The notes under the pieces are model-generated. The model was not told the DNA's origin. It saw only the letters and a list, made by a program, of their open reading frames with translations, and searched no databases. From positions 1-64,000 of the forward strand of contig NZ_CAJZAR010000095.1 in NCBI RefSeq assembly GCF_914484835.1: DNA of 64,000 nucleotides, written 5' to 3'. The DNA is from Paraburkholderia tropica. Its GTDB lineage: Bacteria > Pseudomonadota > Gammaproteobacteria > Burkholderiales > Burkholderiaceae. A program made the position numbers and the translations under genes. This document shows positions 52,117 through 60,265 of this stretch, piece by piece. The number at the start of each line of letters is the position of its first letter. Position 1 is the stretch's first letter.

Positions 52117-53289
52117 ATGGAGGCGGATTTCGAAGGCGCCGCGCTGGTCTGCGGCGTGGAAGTGCCGTATCGGCGGCAGGCGCCGGAGCACAGCACGGGC
52201 GATCTGCTCGCGCAGGCGTTCGACGCCGCGCTCGCGGAGTCGGGTTTCGCGGCGCGCGAGGTGGACGGGCTGGGCGTGGCGTCGTTCACGCTGGCGCCCG
52301 ATCATGCGATCGATATGGCGTGGCGGCTCGGCATGAGCCCGCGCTGGTGCATGGACGACTGTCATGGCGGCGCGAGCGCGATCAACCTGCTGCAGCACGC
52401 GATCCGCGCGATCCAGCATGGCGACGCGAACGTGATCGTGCTGCTTTCGGGCGATCGTTTCGAGGCCGCCGATTTTCGGCAACTGGTCGAGCACTACAAC
52501 CTCACGACGCGCACGTATCTGCGGCCGCTGGAGAACGGCGGGCCGAACAGCCTGTTCGCGATGCTCACGCAGCGTCACGCGCGCACGCATGGGCTCGACG
52601 CGCGCGATTACGGCGCGCTGTGCGTGGCGCAGCGCGAGTGGGCGGCGCTCAATCCGGGCGCGGTGTATCGCACGCCGCTGACGCTCGACGAGTATCTGAA
52701 CGCGCCGCGCGTCGCGGATCCGCTCGGGCGTTTCGACTGCGTGCCGGTGGTGTGCGGCGCGAACGCCGTGGTGGTGGCGCGCGCGGATCTCGCGGCGCGG
52801 CGCGCGCAAGCGGGACATCCCGCGCCGCTGCGTGTGCGCGCGCTGCAATGCCGCTACAACGTCGATCATCAATCGGGCGACGGCTTGCAGACGGGCCTTG
52901 CCGCGCTCGCCGACACGCTCTGGCAGCAGGCCAACGCCACGCCCGGCGACATCGACGTGATCTCGGTCTACGACGACTATCCGGTGATGACGCTGATCCA
53001 GCTCGCCGATCTCGGCTTCGCGCCCGACGGCGATCTGCGCGCGCTGATCGCGCGCATCGCGTCGCGCGAACTGGCGGTCAATACCTCGGGCGGTCAGCTT
53101 TCGGCGGGGCAAGCGGGCGCGGCGGGCGGGATGCACGGGCTCGTCGAAACGATCCGCCAGTTGCAGGGGCTCGCGGGCGCGCGTCAGGTGGCCGGGGCGC
53201 GTCTCGCGCTCGCGAGCGGCTATGGCATGGTGCAGTACCGATACGGCATGTGCGCGAATGCGGTCGTGCTCGACAAGGAGACGTCATGA
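52117..53289 (+). CDS. Thiolase-like protein, SCP2-thiolase/retro-aldolase type
   Basis: 390 residues with the thiolase double fold. Cys82 in MDDCHGGASAIN lies at the nucleophile position. The second motif, normally HNCF/HDCF, reads YDDYPVMTLIQLADLGF (from residue 285), and the C-terminal GHPxGATG histidine position reads Gln in NTSGGQLSAGQAGAAGG (322-338). Loss of both histidines is shared with steroid side-chain aldolases such as Ltp2, which also need a DUF35 partner. It could cleave or form a carbon-carbon bond on a CoA thioester. ATG 52117 follows a perfect AGGAGG. Coupled to the DUF35 gene by a four-base overlap. Confidence 0.82.
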   Translation: MEADFEGAALVCGVEVPYRRQAPEHSTGDLLAQAFDAALAESGFAAREVDGLGVASFTLAPDHAIDMAWRLGMSPRWCMDDCHGGASAINLLQHAIRAIQHGDANVIVLLSGDRFEAADFRQLVEHYNLTTRTYLRPLENGGPNSLFAMLTQRHARTHGLDARDYGALCVAQREWAALNPGAVYRTPLTLDEYLNAPRVADPLGRFDCVPVVCGANAVVVARADLAARRAQAGHPAPLRVRALQCRYNVDHQSGDGLQTGLAALADTLWQQANATPGDIDVISVYDDYPVMTLIQLADLGFAPDGDLRALIARIASRELAVNTSGGQLSAGQAGAAGGMHGLVETIRQLQGLAGARQVAGARLALASGYGMVQYRYGMCANAVVLDKETS

Positions 53290-53606
53290 CGCAGACCGTG
53301 CTGAATATCGAACGCTGCCGCGCCTGCGCTCAGGCGCTGTTTCCGGCGCGCTATCGCTGCCCGAATTGCGGCGCCGCCGACTGGGCGAGCGAAGCTGCGC
53401 CTCGGGGCGTCGTGGAGGAGAGCACGGTAGTGCGCCATCGCGTGGGCGCGCAGGGCGAGCAAGGCGCGGAGGGCGTGCACCTCGCGACCGTGCGCACGGA
53501 AGCGGGCGCGGTGGTGATCGCGCGCGCCGAAGCGCCGCTTGAGCGCGGCGCGGCCGTTGCGCTGACCATCGACGAAGACAATCGCGTCTGGGCGCGCGTG
53601 TCCTGA
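53286..53606 (+). CDS. DUF35 OB-fold protein with zinc ribbon
   Basis: 106 residues. A zinc ribbon with C11, C14, C25 and C28 (RCRAC and YRCPNCGA) precedes an OB fold rich in beta strands. These proteins are obligate partners of SCP2-type thiolases and of the Ltp2/ChsH-type enzymes, where they help bind CoA or complete the active site. ATG 53286 overlaps the TGA of the thiolase-like gene. It is short for the family (usually 130 or more), the loss being at the N-terminus before the ribbon. Confidence 0.87.
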   Translation: MTQTVLNIERCRACAQALFPARYRCPNCGAADWASEAAPRGVVEESTVVRHRVGAQGEQGAEGVHLATVRTEAGAVVIARAEAPLERGAAVALTIDEDNRVWARVS

Positions 53607-53726
53607 GCCTCGCCCGACCTCGCGCGCCTCGCTATGCGAAAATCGGCGTTATCCGGCGGGCGCGCGTGCGCCTTGCCGTCCCCGTTTTTCGTATCGAAAC
53701 GCATCGAATTCACCCGAATCAACCGT

Positions 53727-54137
53727 ATGACCGATCCAGCCGACGAAGCGCCGCAGCAACCCACGGCCTTCGAACTCGTCGGCGGCGAGGCGCGCGTGCG
53801 CGAACTCGTCGACCGTTTTTATGACCTGATGGACCTGGAGCCCGAATTCGCGGGCATCCGCGCGCTGCATCCGCAGTCGCTCGACGGTTCGCGCGACAAA
53901 ACCTTCTGGTTCCTGTGCGGCTGGATGGGCGGCCCGGACCATTACATCTCGCGCTTCGGCCATCCGCGACTGCGCGCGCGCCATTTGCCGTTCGCGATCG
54001 CATCGTCGGAGCGCGACCAGTGGCTGCGCTGCATGGCGTGGGCGATGCAGGACATCGGCCTCGACGAACCGCTGCGCGAGCGCCTGCTGCATTCGTTTTT
54101 CGACACCGCCGACTGGATGCGCAACCGTCCGGGTTGA
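53727..54137 (+). CDS. Group II truncated haemoglobin
   Basis: 136 residues. Pattern of TrHb2: FELVGGEARVRELVDRFYDL with Tyr B10 (Y32), MGGPDHYISRFGHPRLRARH with proximal His F8 (H86), and the G-helix Trp in MAWAMQDIGL. Such globins bind O2 and NO with high affinity and are linked to oxidative or nitrosative stress. ATG 53727 (MTDPADEAP) was chosen because upstream in-frame sequence does not resemble a globin. It may be independent of the cluster to its left; an O2-handling role beside an oxygenase cluster is only suggestive. Confidence 0.9.
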   Translation: MTDPADEAPQQPTAFELVGGEARVRELVDRFYDLMDLEPEFAGIRALHPQSLDGSRDKTFWFLCGWMGGPDHYISRFGHPRLRARHLPFAIASSERDQWLRCMAWAMQDIGLDEPLRERLLHSFFDTADWMRNRPG

Positions 54138-54174
54138 GTTTCGCGGCGGCGCGTTGGGCGTCGTCGTCGTGATC

Positions 54175-54198
54175 GGCGGATTGGCGGATTGGCGGATT
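54175..54198. repeat. GGCGGATT in three perfect tandem copies
   Basis: Copies at 54175, 54183 and 54191, in the spacer between the globin and alaX genes. Confidence 0.95.
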
Positions 54199-54313
54199 GG
54201 CCCGGTGCCTGCGCCGATACAGTCCGGTGCAGGCTCGCGCGAGGCGTATTTTGCGACCGCGCGCGCCTCGCCATAATGGAGGCTCCCGCAGAACGACGAG
54301 GAGACGCTTCCCC

Positions 54314-55060
54314 ATGACGACGACATCCGCCACCCGCGCGCTCTTTCGCGACGACGCCTATCTCACGCATTGCGACGCCACCGTGCTGGCCGTGGGCGAG
54401 GACGGCGTGCGGCTCGACCAGACCGTGTTCTATCCGCTCGGCGGCGGCCAGGCCGGCGACACCGGCGCGCTGGTGCTCGAAGACGGCACGCGCATCGCGA
54501 TCGCCGACACCCGTAAAGCCAAATTCGAAGGCGCCACGCCCGACGACGCGCTCCATCTTCCCGCGCCCGGCCAGGACGCGCTGCTCGCGCGCCTCGCGGC
54601 GGGCCAGCGCGTGCGCGCCGAGATCGACTGGGCGCGCCGTCATCGGCATATGCGGCTGCATACGGCCAGTCATCTGATGTGTGCGGTGCTGCCATATGCG
54701 GTCGACGGCTGCAGCATCACGAGCGACTACGCGCGGCTCGATTTCGCGACCGTGGAGCCGATCGAGCGCGAGCATGTGGAGGCGCGGCTCGCGGAACTCG
54801 TCGCGGGCGCGCACGCGGTGGCGACCGAATGGATCACCGACGAAGCGATGGCCGAGCGTCCCGAACTCGTGCGCACGATGAGCGTGAAGCCGCCGATGGG
54901 GCTCGGGCGCGTGCGGCTGCTGCGCATCGAGAGCGTCGATCTTCAGCCGTGCGGCGGCACGCATGTGCGCAACACGCAGGAAATCGGCGCGCTGCGCGTG
55001 GCGAAGCTCGAAAAGAAGAGTGCGCGCACGCGTCGACTCGTGCTGGAACTCGTCGAATGA
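54314..55060 (+). CDS. Alanyl-tRNA editing protein AlaX
   Basis: 248 residues, free-standing homologue of the AlaRS editing domain. It hydrolyses Ser- or Gly-tRNA(Ala). Zinc and catalytic ligands: H116 and H120 in RLHTASHLM, and the CGGTH motif near residue 215. The N-terminal FYPLGGGQAGDTG glycine-rich motif indicates the AlaX-M/L class. ATG 54314 has GAGGAGACG upstream. The stop overlaps the DUF924 ATG by four bases. Confidence 0.93.
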   Translation: MTTTSATRALFRDDAYLTHCDATVLAVGEDGVRLDQTVFYPLGGGQAGDTGALVLEDGTRIAIADTRKAKFEGATPDDALHLPAPGQDALLARLAAGQRVRAEIDWARRHRHMRLHTASHLMCAVLPYAVDGCSITSDYARLDFATVEPIEREHVEARLAELVAGAHAVATEWITDEAMAERPELVRTMSVKPPMGLGRVRLLRIESVDLQPCGGTHVRNTQEIGALRVAKLEKKSARTRRLVLELVE

Positions 55061-55647
55061 CTGCGCTCGATCCGCGCGCGAGAGCGGTGCTCGACTTCTG
55101 GTTCGGCGCGCCGGATTCGGAGGACTTCGGCCGCGCGCGCAAGATCTGGTTTCGCAAACGCGAGGCGTTCGACGCGCAGTTGCGCGAGCGCTTCGGCGCG
55201 CTGCTCGACGCGGCCTGCGCGGGCGAACTCGACGCCTGGTGCGCGACGCCCGAAGGTGCGCTCGCGCTGATCGTCGTGCTCGACCAGTTTTCGCGCAACT
55301 GCCATCGCGGCACGCCGCGCGCCTTTGCCGCCGATGAACACGCGCTGCGCATCGCGCGCGAGCTGGTCGCGCGTGGCGACGACCTCAAGCTGCCGACGGC
55401 GCAGCATCGTGCGTTTGCGTATCTGCCGTTCGAACATGCGGAAAGCGCCGAGGCGCAGCGCGAATCGGTGCGGCTGTTCGGCGAGCTGGCGAAAGGCGGG
55501 GAAGGGGAGGATTACTACGATTACGCGCTCAGGCACGCGAAGGTGATCGAGCGCTTCGGGCGTTTTCCGCATCGCAATGCGTTGCTGGGCCGCGCGTCGA
55601 GCGAGGACGAAGCCGCGTTCCTCAGCGAACCCGGCTCGTCGTTCTAG
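55057..55647 (+). CDS. DUF924 family protein
   Basis: 196 residues, all-helical TPR-like fold. Family segments: VLDFWFGAP at the start, WFRKREAFDAQLRERFGALL, LIVVLDQFSRNCHRGTPRAFA, YLPFEHAES and RFGRFPHRNALLGR near the end. Function is unknown. It is translationally coupled to alaX (ATGA at 55057-55060), a pairing I recall as recurrent in Proteobacteria. Confidence 0.92.
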   Translation: MTALDPRARAVLDFWFGAPDSEDFGRARKIWFRKREAFDAQLRERFGALLDAACAGELDAWCATPEGALALIVVLDQFSRNCHRGTPRAFAADEHALRIARELVARGDDLKLPTAQHRAFAYLPFEHAESAEAQRESVRLFGELAKGGEGEDYYDYALRHAKVIERFGRFPHRNALLGRASSEDEAAFLSEPGSSF

Positions 55648-55681
55648 GCAAAATCAGCGCAAAAAGCGTCAGCGCAGAAAA

Positions 55682-56428
55682 TCAGCGCCCGCCGCTCACG
55701 TCGATCAGCGCGCCGGTCACATACGATGCCGCGTCGCTGATCAGCCAGACGATCGTTTCGGCGACTTCCTCGGCGCTGCCGGGACGGCCGAGCGGCGTTT
55801 GCGCGCCGAGCACGGCGGCGCGGTCGGGGCGTCCGCCGCTCGCGTGAATCTCCGTGTCGATGAGGCCGGGGCGCACCGCGTTCACGCGCACGCCCTGCGG
55901 CCCGAGTTCCTTTGCGAGGCCGAGCGTCATCGTATCGACGGCGCCTTTCGAGGCCGCGTAATCGACGTACTCGTTCGGCGATCCGAGCCGCGCCGCCGCG
56001 GACGACACGTTGACGATCGCGCCGCCGTCGCCGCCACGATCCTTCGACATGCGCCGCGCCGCTTCGCGCGCGCACAGAAACGCGCCGTAGACGTTCACGT
56101 CGAACAGGCGCTTCAGACGCTCGGCGCTCATGTCGGCCACCTGGCTCGACGGCGCGACGATGCCCGCGTTGTTCACGAGCGCGTCGATGCGCCCGTAGGC
56201 CTGTTCGAGCGTGTCGAACATCGACAGCACGTCCGCTTCGTTCGCCACGTCGCCGCGCACGAGGCGCGCGTGACCGCCCGCGCGGCCCACTTCGGCGGCG
56301 GTTTCCTCGGCGGCGGGTTCGTTATGCAGATAGTTGACGCCCACGGTCCAGCCGCGCGCGCCCAGCAGCCGCGCGCACGCGCGGCCGATGCCGCGGCTCG
56401 CACCCGTGATCAGGACGACCTTGCCCAT
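55682..56428 (-). CDS. Short-chain dehydrogenase/reductase (YgfF-like)
   Basis: 248 residues. TGASRGIGRACARLLG, NNAGIV, catalytic Ser in NVSSAAARLG and YxxxK in YVDYAASKGAVD, closing YVTGALIDVSGGR. A complete classical SDR, resembling the glucose-1-dehydrogenase/YgfF group; substrate unknown. ATG 56428 has AGGAGAC upstream. It converges with the DUF924 gene. The 34 bases after its stop (55648-55681) contain AAAATCAGCGC-like repeats. Confidence 0.87.
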   Translation of the reverse strand: MGKVVLITGASRGIGRACARLLGARGWTVGVNYLHNEPAAEETAAEVGRAGGHARLVRGDVANEADVLSMFDTLEQAYGRIDALVNNAGIVAPSSQVADMSAERLKRLFDVNVYGAFLCAREAARRMSKDRGGDGGAIVNVSSAAARLGSPNEYVDYAASKGAVDTMTLGLAKELGPQGVRVNAVRPGLIDTEIHASGGRPDRAAVLGAQTPLGRPGSAEEVAETIVWLISDAASYVTGALIDVSGGR

Positions 56429-56523
56429 CGGTATGTCTCCTTCGGGAAGGCGCGCGGCGCGCGCCGTGGTGTACGTCAGTCGAGTGCGCCGGAAGGGCGC
56501 CTTAAACGCGAATTAAGCGCGCG

Positions 56524-57108
56524 TTAGACGTTTTCGCGCAGCTCGGCCCACTTGTCCTTCGCGGGCGCGTGATAGCGCTGGAGCTTGCCGATCAGCGCCG
56601 TGGGATCGCTGTCGAATTGCAGCAGATCGAGGTTGGTCTCGCGCATGAAGCCTTCGCGCACGGTGTGCTGGAGCAGCGCGACGAGCGGATCGTAGAAGCC
56701 GTCGATGTTGAGCACGCCGACCGGCTTGTGGTGATAGCCGAGCTGCGCCCACGTGTAGACCTCGAACAGCTCCTCCAGCGTGCCGACGCCGCCGGGCATC
56801 GCGACGAAGCCGTCGGAGAGATCGGCCATCATCTTCTTGCGGTGGTGCATGTCGGGCACGACGTGCAGTTCGGTCAGGCCGTTATGGCCCACTTCCTTGT
56901 CCACCAGCAATTCGGGGATCACGCCGATCGCGCGGCCGCCTTCGCCCATCACCGTGTCGGCGATGATGCCCATCAGGCCGACCTTGCCGCCGCCGTAGAC
57001 GAGGCCCAGGTCCGCCGCAACCAGCGCGCGGCCGAACGCGCGGGCCGCGTCGCCATACTTCGGATCGACTCCATTCGAGGAGCCGCAATACACACAGACT
57101 GCTTTCAT
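56524..57108 (-). CDS. LOG-family protein (TIGR00730)
   Basis: 194 residues, Rossmann-like. The family motif PGGVGTLEE occupies residues 105-113, with GGGKVGLMG (39-47) and HHRKKMM before it. LOG proteins are nucleoside 5'-monophosphate phosphoribohydrolases; in plants and some bacteria they release active cytokinins. The bacterial role is often uncertain. ATG 57108 overlaps the TGA of the TetR gene by four bases, so both are expressed together. Confidence 0.92.
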   Translation of the reverse strand: MKAVCVYCGSSNGVDPKYGDAARAFGRALVAADLGLVYGGGKVGLMGIIADTVMGEGGRAIGVIPELLVDKEVGHNGLTELHVVPDMHHRKKMMADLSDGFVAMPGGVGTLEELFEVYTWAQLGYHHKPVGVLNIDGFYDPLVALLQHTVREGFMRETNLDLLQFDSDPTALIGKLQRYHAPAKDKWAELRENV

Positions 57109-57836
57109 TCGCGGGTTTCCTTGCTGTCCTTGCTGGCCGGTGCGCCGTCGCGCGGCGGCAGATAGTCGTAGAACTCGCGCTTGGGCAGCTTGCCCGAGAC
57201 GAGATCGTCGAACAGCTGCTTCGCGCGGCCACGCAGATACGGCGCCATCAGCGACACGATCTGCACGCTCACCTGGTGGAGTTCGTCGCGGATCGCTTCC
57301 TGGTCGTTGTACTTGCGCGGGTTCATCACGAACTGGTACGACAGCCAGTAAGTCGCGATCACGCCGATATTGGTCGAGATCACGCCGATCTCGGCGGGCG
57401 TGGCCACCATCTCGCCGTCTTCCACGAGCTGATCGCAGAACTCCTTCCCGAAGTGCACCTTGTGGCTGATGATCTGCTTGAAGTGCATCTCCAGCGTGCG
57501 GTTGCGCGCGAGCAGATCGTTCAGGTCGCGGTACAGGAAGCGGTAGCGCCACGTGAAATCGACCATGTATTGCAGATACGCCCACATCTCGTCGATGGTG
57601 GCGCGATGGTCGTCGGGGAAACGCAGACGCTTTTCGATCTCCTGCTCGAACTGGCTGAAGATGCTGTTGATGATGTCGTCTTTGTTGCGGAAGTGGTAGT
57701 ACAGGTTGCCTGGACTGATCTCCATTTCCTCGGCGATGGTCGTCGTGGTGACGTTCGGCTCGCCGATCTCGTTGAACAGTTTCAACGACAACTCAAGAAT
57801 CCGTTCGCGTGTACGGCGGGGAGGTTTGGCTTCCAT
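57105..57836 (-). CDS. TetR/AcrR-family regulator
   Basis: 243 residues. N-terminal HTH: RRTRERILELSLKLFNEIG, then TTIAEEMEISPGNLYYHFRNKDDII as recognition region. The C-terminal part (residues about 75-215) contains WAYLQYMVDFTWRYRFLYRD and HFKQIISHK, a ligand domain shared by a TetR subgroup common in Betaproteobacteria. ATG 57836 (MEAKPPRRT). A -10 (TATAAT) and a palindrome lie just upstream, consistent with autoregulation. Ligand and other targets are unknown. Confidence 0.9.
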   Translation of the reverse strand: MEAKPPRRTRERILELSLKLFNEIGEPNVTTTTIAEEMEISPGNLYYHFRNKDDIINSIFSQFEQEIEKRLRFPDDHRATIDEMWAYLQYMVDFTWRYRFLYRDLNDLLARNRTLEMHFKQIISHKVHFGKEFCDQLVEDGEMVATPAEIGVISTNIGVIATYWLSYQFVMNPRKYNDQEAIRDELHQVSVQIVSLMAPYLRGRAKQLFDDLVSGKLPKREFYDYLPPRDGAPASKDSKETRE

Positions 57837-57912
57837 GTCCGGCCCTGAATGTGCGGCGCCGGGCGTGGCGCGCTGCCGCTGATGCGTTGCGTAGTGTGCC
57901 CGGTCGCGGTTG

Positions 57913-57941
57913 GTCTTTTTTAAGACTGTCGTTCGATTATA
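57913..57941 (-). promoter_or_regulatory. TetR gene promoter with candidate operator
   Basis: On the minus strand TATAAT (57941-57936) is followed at about +3 to +16 by GTCTT-AAAA-AAGAC (57926-57913), a perfect 5-base-arm inverted repeat. Its place over the start site suits repression by the regulator encoded immediately downstream. Confidence 0.55.
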
Positions 57942-58028
57942 AACCGACGCTGGGGGCGCAAAACGCACCCGCAAGGAATGGAGAGTAGAGGCGGCGCACG
58001 CGTCGCGCAAGGGCGGACGGGGCGTGCG

Positions 58029-58105
58029 CCTGGATTCGGGCCGGATTCCGTCTGGATTGCGCCTGGATCTGCCCTGGAGTCGGGGCGGATCCGGCGCGGA
58101 TTCCG
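58029..58105. repeat. Degenerate tandem repeats of a GGAT-containing unit
   Basis: About seven copies of a 10-12 base unit (TGGATTCGGGC, CGGATTCCGTC, TGGATTGCGCC, TGGATCTGCCC and further degenerate ones) fill the spacer between dgkA and the TetR promoter. Confidence 0.75.
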
Positions 58106-58120
58106 TGCAGCTTCAGCGCA

Positions 58121-58915
58121 TCAGCGCGATTGCAGCCAGTGCAGCAGCGACGGGCCGAAGCGCGGCACGAGGATCAAGCCCCACGTCATCACGCAGGTGA
58201 GGAGCGCGACCGTGACGGCCGCGCTGCCGAGATCCTTGGCGCGGCCCGAGAGTTCGTTGCGTTCGAGCCCGATGCGGTCGACGGCGTTTTCGATGCTCGA
58301 ATTGAGCAGTTCGACGATCAGCACCAGCATCACCGAGCCGAGCAGCAGCACGCGCTCGACCGGATCGACGGGCACGAAGATGCCGATCGGCACGAGGATC
58401 GCCGCGAGCGTCAGTTCCTGGCGAAACGCGCTTTCCTCGCGGATGGCCGCGCGAAATCCCTTGATCGAATACTTGAGCGCCTTCCAGGCGCGCGTGACGC
58501 CGCGATTGCCCTTGTACGGATTGAAGGGCGCGGGCGCGAGCGGATCGTCGGGGCTCAGCGGCTCGTGCAGATGCGCGGGCTCGGGCGGCTCGGGCAGGAT
58601 CGCGTGGACCTGTGGCTGCGGTGCGCCGGAGGGTTGGGCGGCGTGCGTCGCCTGCGGATCGCGAGGCGCGGAAGACGGCTGCGGCGGGGTCGAGGGACGA
58701 GGGGCCATATCAGTGCGAGTGGATGCCGCAGTATCGCACGCATGATTGGCCGTTGCGTCGGAAACGTCTGAGGAAGCGCGCGACGCGGCGCGCGCCGCGC
58801 GCGCGTCGCCGTCGTCGTGGGACAGATCGGGTAAATCGGGCAGCGTTTGCACGCCGCCTTCGGCTTCGTCGGCACGGGGTGCGTCGGGGCCGTCCATGGC
58901 GTGGGGTCGCTTCAT
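58121..58915 (-). CDS. dgkA: Diacylglycerol kinase DgkA with long N-terminal extension
   Basis: 264 residues if started at ATG 58915. The C-terminal 133 residues (from about 132, NPYKGNRGVTRAWKALKYS) are a normal DgkA: amphipathic helix, then three membrane helices with catalytic-site EESAFRQE, VELLNSSIENAVDRIG and the AKDLGSAAV motif. It phosphorylates diacylglycerol to phosphatidate. The first 131 residues are acidic, proline- and alanine-rich and probably disordered. A GGAG-like site precedes 58915; ATG 58708 (residue 70) is a possible later start. It follows the Agt-like gene by 69 bases, linking it to diacylglycerol handling. Confidence 0.88.
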   Translation of the reverse strand: MKRPHAMDGPDAPRADEAEGGVQTLPDLPDLSHDDGDARAARAASRASSDVSDATANHACDTAASTRTDMAPRPSTPPQPSSAPRDPQATHAAQPSGAPQPQVHAILPEPPEPAHLHEPLSPDDPLAPAPFNPYKGNRGVTRAWKALKYSIKGFRAAIREESAFRQELTLAAILVPIGIFVPVDPVERVLLLGSVMLVLIVELLNSSIENAVDRIGLERNELSGRAKDLGSAAVTVALLTCVMTWGLILVPRFGPSLLHWLQSR

Positions 58916-58984
58916 CGCTCGCTTCGCTCCATGCGCTTCGTGCCGGGTGCCGGGTGCCTGGTGCCTGGTTGCCGCGCGGCGCGC

Positions 58985-60016
58985 TCAGGCCGCCGCGCTG
59001 CTTTCCTGCATCGACGCGCGCGGGCGCGGCTTCAGATGCGAGGCGAACTGCTCGGACGCGGCCTGCCACGAGAAGCGCTCGGCCCAGGCGCGCGCCGTCG
59101 CGCGGTCGATCTTGAGCGCTTCGAGGCAGGCTTCGCGCAGGTCCTCGTTCATCGAACCGGCGTCGCCGCCGCTGAGCACGTCGATCGGGCCCGTCACCGG
59201 ATAGGCCGCCACCGGCGTGCCGCAGGCGAGTGCTTCGAGCAGCACGAGGCCGAAGGTATCAGTGCGGCTCGGGAACACGAACACGTCGGCGGCCGCGTAG
59301 ACCTTCGCCAGCTCGGGCTGGCTCAGCACGCCCAGATAGTTGGCCTGCGGATAGCGCGACTTCAGTTCGGCGAGCGCCGGACCTTCGCCGCAGACCCACT
59401 TCGAGCCCGGCAGATCGAGCTTGAGGAAGGCTTCGACGTTCTTCTCCACGGCCACGCGGCCCACGTAGAGGAAGATCGGGCGCGCGGTGTTGAGCACCTT
59501 CGAGTCCATCGGATGGAAGATTTCGAGGTCGACGCCGCGCGTCCACAGCACGACGTTGGTGAAGCCGAATTTTTCGAGGTCGGACTTCACGACGGGCGTG
59601 GGCGCCATCACCGCGAGCGAGGGCTTGTGGAACCAGCGCAGGAAGCGATAGGTGGCCGACAGCGGAATGCCGAAGCGCGCCTGCACGTACTCGGGAAAGC
59701 GCGTGTGATAGGCGGTCGTGAACGGCAGATCGTGGTCGATCGCGTAGCGGCGCGCGGCGAGGCCGAGCGGGCCTTCGGTCGCGATGTGGATCGCGTCGGG
59801 GCCGAAGGCGTCGATGCGCTCGCGCAGATGACGACGCGGAAACAGCGAGAGCCGGATTTCCGGGTAGGTCGGGCACGGAATCGTGCGGAATTCGAGCGGC
59901 GTGAGCAGTTCGACCTGATGGCCGAGCGCGATCAGCTCGCGCGTGGTGTTCTTGAGCGTGCGGACTACGCCGTTGACCTGCGGCTCCCATGCATCGGTCA
60001 CGATCATGATTTTCAT
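58985..60016 (-). CDS. Family 4 glycosyltransferase, Agt-like diacylglycerol glycosyltransferase
   Basis: 343 residues, GT-B fold. N-terminal VTDAWEPQVNGVVRTLKNT, HIATEGPLGLAARR and YHTRFPEY; donor-site FLYVGRVAVEKN and the E-x7-E element in TDTFGLVLLEALACGTPVAAYP. This is the GT4 group that includes glycolipid synthases such as Agt. It lies 249 bases downstream of a PlcP-type gene and 69 bases before dgkA, all on the minus strand, which favours use of diacylglycerol as acceptor. Other roles (polysaccharide or mannoside synthesis) are not excluded. ATG 60016; weak ribosome-binding site. The upstream spacer 60017-60265 holds no gene. Confidence 0.8.
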   Translation of the reverse strand: MKIMIVTDAWEPQVNGVVRTLKNTTRELIALGHQVELLTPLEFRTIPCPTYPEIRLSLFPRRHLRERIDAFGPDAIHIATEGPLGLAARRYAIDHDLPFTTAYHTRFPEYVQARFGIPLSATYRFLRWFHKPSLAVMAPTPVVKSDLEKFGFTNVVLWTRGVDLEIFHPMDSKVLNTARPIFLYVGRVAVEKNVEAFLKLDLPGSKWVCGEGPALAELKSRYPQANYLGVLSQPELAKVYAAADVFVFPSRTDTFGLVLLEALACGTPVAAYPVTGPIDVLSGGDAGSMNEDLREACLEALKIDRATARAWAERFSWQAASEQFASHLKPRPRASMQESSAAA

Positions 60017-60265
60017 TGGTCGGAGGCCCTCTGTTGGTGCGGTTGGTGTGGCGTCGGCGCGCCATGGCGGACGAGCGCGGCCGATGCCGTGTCCGAGCCG
60101 TTCACGGCGCGCGTGCGCGATGCTGGCGGAAAGCGAAGCGAGGCACGCAGCCCGATGACACGAAGCCCGGCGCGCGTGTTCGTGCGCGCGGGCGGTCGTG
60201 CGGATGGAAGGCGGCGGGCGTTCAAGCGGGGCTCGGGGGAAGCGGGCGAGCGGCGGCCGCGCCGG

